This document shows, piece after piece, positions 31,910-37,010 of a stretch of 37,010 nt of DNA. The position numbers were made by a program, and so were the translations under genes. This DNA comes from Spongiactinospora rosea (lineage in GTDB: Bacteria; Actinomycetota; Actinomycetes; Streptosporangiales; Streptosporangiaceae). How positions within the stretch are numbered: position 1 is the first letter of the stretch; every line of letters begins with the position of its first letter. The DNA lies in NCBI RefSeq assembly GCF_003315795.1, contig NZ_QMEY01000044.1, positions 1-37,010 of the forward strand. The letters run 5' to 3'. Under the pieces are notes generated by a model. That model saw only the letters and a program-made list of their open reading frames with translations, made no database searches and was not told the origin of the DNA.

Positions 31910-33508
31910 CTACCGTCCTTGCGGCGATCCGCCGCTTTCCGGCGACGGGGTGGGCGGCGGTACCGCCAGGTGGTCACCCGTCTCGGCGTCGTCGCCGTCG
32001 GACCTGCCGGGCTCGTCGGGCATCTCCAGGGGCGCGCCCGCGTCGGCGACGTCTCCGGCGTACGGCTCGCGCCGCGCCAGGAAGGCGGCCAGCAGGATCA
32101 CGGCCACCACCAGCAGCCCGGCGGTCAGCGTCCAGAGGTCCAGAGCCGACAGGAACGCGTCGGCCAGTCCCTCCTGTGAGGTCGCCGCGCGCAGGCCGGG
32201 CAACTGGATGCCGCTGCCCAGCAGGAACCCCGCCAGCATCGCCGGGAAGCACAGCGACAGCGCGAACAGCGCGTCGTCCGTGCCGGCCGAGGACAGCGCG
32301 GCGGTGAGCGCGACCGCCGCGCCCGCCGCGATCAACGCGAACGGCAGCAGCAGGATGATCCCCTGCTCGATCGGCACCAGCCGCCAGACCGCGCACAGCC
32401 CGGCCACCAGCGCCACCAGCCCCGCCTCGCCCAGCATCACCGGCAGGGGCGGACGCACCCTGGCGACCGCCCAGGCCGCGCCCACGGCCACCACGGCGGT
32501 CAGCGCGAACGCGGGCCACAGCCCGGACAGGCCCGGCCCGCCCAGGCCGCCCAGCTCCATGTTGGTCACCTGCGCGCCCGTGGGCAGCACGACGGCCCCC
32601 ACGGCCACCATGACGTAGGCCGCCGGGCGCGCGCCGCCCAGCGAGGCCACGACGAGCAGCGCGACCAGCCCCAGCAGGGACGCGAGCAGCACCACCGGCA
32701 CCGGCCAGGAGTTGGAGATCGCGAACGCCAGTACCGCGATCGCCGCGGCCGGCGCCACGGTGAGCGCGAGCCCGCGCCGCACCGGCTTGGCATGCGCCGC
32801 CGTGGACGCGCGCGCGTGCCGGCCCGGCTCGGCGGAGTCCTGGGGCGGCCGGGCGCCGTCGGCCCGCATCCGGAGCATCATGTGGACGGCGGCGAGCGCC
32901 AGCGCGATGCCGGTCGGCATCGGGTACGGCTGCAGGGCCACCTGCCACGCGGTCACGTCGTCGAGCGGCCACAGCGCCAGCGCCTGCGCGCCGAGCATGC
33001 TCACCGCGAGCGTCGCCGCCCACAGCGCGCGCAGCGGCGCGGGACGCTCCCGCACCGCCACCAGGGTCGCGGGCACCAGCAGGCCCGCCCCCACGCCGTG
33101 CAGGGCGCGCAGTACGCCGACGAGCATCGGCGAACCGGCGAACCCGCCCGCCACATCGGCGACCGCGAGCACGGTCAGCCCGCCGACCAGGACGGGCGCG
33201 GCGGGCACGCGGCGCACGAGCACCACGGCGAACGGCACGGTCAGCATCATCGCGGGCAGTGCGAGCCCGTGGGCGCGGACCATATCGGCGGCCGGTACTC
33301 CGGGCGGCAGCAGCGCGGAGACCACCGATATCGTGTTGGGCACCGCGACGATCGCCAGCGGGATCGCGACCAGGACGAGCAGCCCGAGCACCACGTCGTG
33401 GACGCGGGAGACGCGCGGGTCACGCGCGCGGGTCGTCGTCTGCGTCGCCTTCGTCGTCGAAGGTCCGCCGGTCGCCGCCTGGGATCGCTCAGTGAGGGGG
33501 TCGGCCAT
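31910..33508 (-). CDS. MFS-type multi-spanning membrane transporter
   Basis: 532 aa with about 14 hydrophobic segments, the topology of the drug:H+ antiporter-2 (EmrB/QacA) group. Characteristic pieces are LGLLVLVAIPLAIVAVPNTI in the first helix, RALHGVGAGLLVPATLV (a G-rich motif C-like helix), and a central charged loop of about 35 residues. The N-terminal 40 residues are Thr/Arg-rich and cytosolic; the last 50 are acidic and Pro-rich. Conservation of the usual MFS motif A between helices 2 and 3 is weak, so substrate and even active transport are uncertain. ATG 33508 is 11 bp after the DUF4233 gene, so the pair is co-transcribed. Confidence 0.8.
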   Translation of the reverse strand: MADPLTERSQAATGGPSTTKATQTTTRARDPRVSRVHDVVLGLLVLVAIPLAIVAVPNTISVVSALLPPGVPAADMVRAHGLALPAMMLTVPFAVVLVRRVPAAPVLVGGLTVLAVADVAGGFAGSPMLVGVLRALHGVGAGLLVPATLVAVRERPAPLRALWAATLAVSMLGAQALALWPLDDVTAWQVALQPYPMPTGIALALAAVHMMLRMRADGARPPQDSAEPGRHARASTAAHAKPVRRGLALTVAPAAAIAVLAFAISNSWPVPVVLLASLLGLVALLVVASLGGARPAAYVMVAVGAVVLPTGAQVTNMELGGLGGPGLSGLWPAFALTAVVAVGAAWAVARVRPPLPVMLGEAGLVALVAGLCAVWRLVPIEQGIILLLPFALIAAGAAVALTAALSSAGTDDALFALSLCFPAMLAGFLLGSGIQLPGLRAATSQEGLADAFLSALDLWTLTAGLLVVAVILLAAFLARREPYAGDVADAGAPLEMPDEPGRSDGDDAETGDHLAVPPPTPSPESGGSPQGR

Positions 33509-33519
33509 GTCCGCCGACT

Positions 33520-33870
33520 TTAGCGTGAAGTCACGCCCTCGACACGGCGAGCGACGAATATCGCCGTTATCCACAGTGCGGCGAAGATCACACCGAGGAA
33601 GAACATCGGGAACACCAGGAATCCGGTGGCGATCACGACCACCTGGAGCACGCTCCCGAAGATGTATCCGAACGGCCGCTTGAGCAGCCCCGCCGCCACC
33701 ACGCACGCGGCGGCGACGCCGAGACCGACCGCCAGCGCGGTGCCCGGCGGCGTGCCGTTCAGGTTGATCGCCACCGGCGCGGTCAGGGCCACCACGATCG
33801 CCTCCATGGTCAGCACGGTGGAGCCCAACCGCCGCATGCCCGGCGTCACCTGGAACGTCTTGCCTGCCAC
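33520..33870 (-). CDS. DUF4233 family membrane protein
   Basis: 116 aa with four hydrophobic segments. The family start is RRLGSTVLTMEAIVVALTAPVAI. It continues with ALAVGLGVAAACVVAAGLL, a basic KRPFGYIFGSVLQVVVI turn, and LVFPMFFLGVIFAALWITAI. DUF4233 genes typically follow folC in actinobacteria, as here, but have no known function. I chose GTG 33870 because AGGAGGG lies 5 nt upstream; the frame extends to 33900 without a ribosome binding site. The gap from folC is 57 bp. Confidence 0.88.
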   Translation of the reverse strand: MAGKTFQVTPGMRRLGSTVLTMEAIVVALTAPVAINLNGTPPGTALAVGLGVAAACVVAAGLLKRPFGYIFGSVLQVVVIATGFLVFPMFFLGVIFAALWITAIFVARRVEGVTSR

Positions 33871-33927
33871 GGCATCCCTCCTGTCATCGCTTCCGACCAC
33901 TGCCCGCCCACGACCTGCCCGGCCCGC

Positions 33928-35247
33928 TCACGCGCCTTCCACGTGCAGCAGGTGCCTGGCGTCTCCCGCCGTCACCACCGAACCGGTGATCAGCACCCCC
34001 GCGCCACCGAACTCGCCATCCTCGTCGGCCAGCCCCACCGCCGTGTCGATGGCGTCGTCGAGCCTGGCCGCGACCCGCACCCGGTCCGTGCCGAACAGGC
34101 CCTCCGCCAGCTCCGCCAGCTCGGCGGGTTCCATCGAGCGGGGGGACGAGTTGCGGGTAACCACGATCTCCGCCAGGACCGGCTCCAGCAACTCGAGCAG
34201 GCCCCTGATGTCCTTGTCGGCCATCACGGCGACGACGCCGATCAGGCGCGCGAAGTCGAACGACTCCTCGACCGCCTCGATGGCCGCCTGCATGCCGCCG
34301 GGGTTGTGCGCGGCGTCCACCAGGACGGTGGGGCCGCGCCGGACCACCTCCAGCCGTCCCGGCGAGGAGGCGGTGGCGAACGCCTGACGTACCAGCTCCG
34401 GGTCCAGCGGGTCGTCACCGCCGGTCAGGACCTCCACTGCCGCCAGGGCACAGGCCGCGTTGCTCGCCTGGTGCGCGCCGTACAGGGGGAGGAAGACGTC
34501 CTCATAGACGCCCTTGAGCCCCTGCAACCGAAGAAGCTGGCCGCCCAGCGCCACCTCGTGGCCCAGCACCCCGAACTCCAGCCCCTCACGCGCCACGACG
34601 GCCTCCACCTCCGCCGCCCTGCGCATCAGCACCTCGGCGGCGGTCACGTCCTGCTGCGCGAGCACGGCCGTGATGTGCGACTTGATGATCCCGGCCTTCT
34701 CCTCGGAGATGGTCGCGACATCGTCGCCCAGGTAGTCGGTGTGGTCCAGGGAGATCGGCGTGATCACGGCCACGGCCGGGTCCACGACGTTCGTCGCGTC
34801 CCAGGTGCCGCCCATCCCGGTCTCGATCACCGCGATGTCGACCGGCGCGTCCGCGAACGCCGCGAACCCCATCGCGGTCAGCGTCTCGAAGAACGAGACC
34901 TTGCCGACCTGCTTGTCGATCATCTCGATGTACGGCAGGACGTCCTGGTACACCTCGACGAACCGCTCCTCCGACAGCGGGGCGCCGTCCACGCAGATCC
35001 GCTCCCGCACCGAGGTCAGATGCGGACTGGTGAACCGGCCCACGCGCAGGTTGCGCCGCGCCAGCAGGCTCTCCGTCAGGCGCGCGGTACTGGTCTTGCC
35101 GTTGGTGCCGGCCAGGTGCACGACGGGGTAGGAGCGCTGCGGCGAGCCGAGAAGATCCATCAACGCCGCGATCCGATCGAGCGTCGGGTCGAACTGCCAC
35201 TCGACGCCGCGCCCCATGATGGCCTGCTCTACCGCGCGATACTCCAC
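33928..35247 (-). CDS. folC: Bifunctional folylpolyglutamate / dihydrofolate synthase
   Basis: 439 aa. Adds glutamates to folates, and in most bacteria also joins dihydropteroate and glutamate. The Mur-ligase fold is complete: P-loop AGTNGKTST at residues 46-54, TSPHLTSVRERI, GMGGTWDATNVV, SLDHTDYLGDDVATI with the metal-binding His, and LVDAAHNPGGMQAA near residue 305. GTG 35247 has no ribosome binding site; TAGGGT lies 7 nt upstream, as for a leaderless mRNA. In many actinobacteria valS precedes folC; here the 3' end of an rRNA operon does. It leads a group with DUF4233, the transporter and ndk. Confidence 0.96.
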   Translation of the reverse strand: MEYRAVEQAIMGRGVEWQFDPTLDRIAALMDLLGSPQRSYPVVHLAGTNGKTSTARLTESLLARRNLRVGRFTSPHLTSVRERICVDGAPLSEERFVEVYQDVLPYIEMIDKQVGKVSFFETLTAMGFAAFADAPVDIAVIETGMGGTWDATNVVDPAVAVITPISLDHTDYLGDDVATISEEKAGIIKSHITAVLAQQDVTAAEVLMRRAAEVEAVVAREGLEFGVLGHEVALGGQLLRLQGLKGVYEDVFLPLYGAHQASNAACALAAVEVLTGGDDPLDPELVRQAFATASSPGRLEVVRRGPTVLVDAAHNPGGMQAAIEAVEESFDFARLIGVVAVMADKDIRGLLELLEPVLAEIVVTRNSSPRSMEPAELAELAEGLFGTDRVRVAARLDDAIDTAVGLADEDGEFGGAGVLITGSVVTAGDARHLLHVEGA

Positions 35248-35254
35248 ACGACCA

Positions 35255-35260
35255 ACCCTA
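35255..35260 (-). promoter_or_regulatory. Candidate -10 for leaderless folC
   Basis: TAGGGT ends 7 nt before the GTG start, which lacks a Shine-Dalgarno sequence. It lies just downstream of the rRNA terminator, so folC can start independently of rRNA transcription. Confidence 0.4.
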
Positions 35261-35318
35261 CTGACCCGGGGCGATGGTGAATCCGCTGACCCACGGGCGG
35301 GAGCTGATCGAGGGCATG

Positions 35319-35362
35319 AAAAAAGGGCCCTGACACATGACGATGTGTCGGACCCTTTTCTC
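35319..35362 (-). terminator. rRNA operon terminator
   Basis: On the minus strand AAAAGGG, then GACACAT, loop CGTC, ATGTGTC, then GCCC and a run of six T's form a long A/G-rich and T-tailed hairpin. It is the classic intrinsic type, 15 bp after the 5S gene. Confidence 0.9.
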
Positions 35363-35376
35363 TTTATTCAATATTT

Positions 35377-35494
35377 GTGCGGCAGCGACCTACTCTCCCA
35401 CACCGTCCCCAGTGCAGTACCATCAGCGCAGGCAGGCTTAACTTCCGGGTTCGGAATGTAACCGGGTGTCTCCCCACCGCCATAACCACCGCAA
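35377..35494 (-). rRNA. rrf: 5S rRNA
   Basis: About 117 nt on the minus strand. The ends TGCGG and CCGCA pair to form helix 1. Conserved inside are ACACCCGGTTACATTCCGAACCCGG, split here as ACACCCGG and CCGAACCCGGAAGTTAAG, then GATGGTACTGC and GGGAGAGTAGGTCGC. Exact ends may be off by 1-2 nt. Confidence 0.96.
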
Positions 35495-35614
35495 CACATC
35501 GAAACCACCAACCGGCGCAGACCCACCCCTCCGAAGAGGGGCAGACCGCAGCCTGGTTGCAGTCTCAGAATCACACAGTGAACGCGAGCACCACACACAG
35601 CAGACGTGTTTGTT

Positions 35615-37010
<1,396 letters not shown>

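Overview
This is a 37 kb stretch of a very GC-rich actinobacterial chromosome. The codon use, the frequent GTGA/ATGA/TGATG gene overlaps, the actinobacterial rRNA and the cluster content all fit an actinomycete. Streptosporangiales is my best guess, from protein feel and gene order only. Most of the window is core chromosome. Nearly all genes from about 10 kb to the right edge lie on the minus strand, in the same direction as the rRNA operon that enters from the right.

Right to left, in the direction of transcription: the 3' part of a 23S rRNA gene, 5S rRNA and a strong terminator. Next come folC, a DUF4233 membrane protein, an MFS-type transporter and ndk, closed by a textbook terminator. 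Then the cell-elongation operon mreB-mreC-mreD-mrdA(PBP2)-rodA, whose genes mostly overlap by 1-4 nt. It is followed by a three-gene accessory cassette: an 89-aa unknown protein, an HTH/TPR-type regulator and an aminoglycoside-phosphotransferase-fold kinase. After that come a B12-binding radical SAM protein (TIGR03960), its DUF2344 partner (TIGR03936), the RNase E/G gene rne, ribosomal genes rplU and rpmA, the ribosome GTPase gene obgE, and proline genes proB and proA.

The actinobacterial neighbourhood obg-proB-proA-nadD-rsfS-phosphatase-tRNA-Ala is recognisable. Here a DoxX membrane protein, a membrane-bound Ser/Thr kinase and a divergent M48 metallopeptidase sit between proA and nadD. Left of the tRNA-Ala(GGC) gene the window becomes accessory: a cytochrome P450 with a duplicated upstream region, an FAD amine/amino-acid oxidoreductase, a GNAT acetyltransferase with a candidate leader peptide, a DUF523 protein and two small overlapping membrane-protein genes. 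The N-terminus of an IS1634-type (DUF4277) transposase is cut by the left edge.

The least ordinary items are the ~360-bp-period repeat before the P450, short upstream ORFs before the GNAT and DoxX genes, an 18-bp perfect palindrome before the kinase, the kinase's multi-pass membrane tail, the DRPL repeat at the end of MreC, and the regulator/kinase cassette with a Zur-like palindrome upstream. I did not find a clear-cut undescribed defence, mobile or biosynthetic system. The cassette and the P450 repeat region are the best candidates for unexplained biology.
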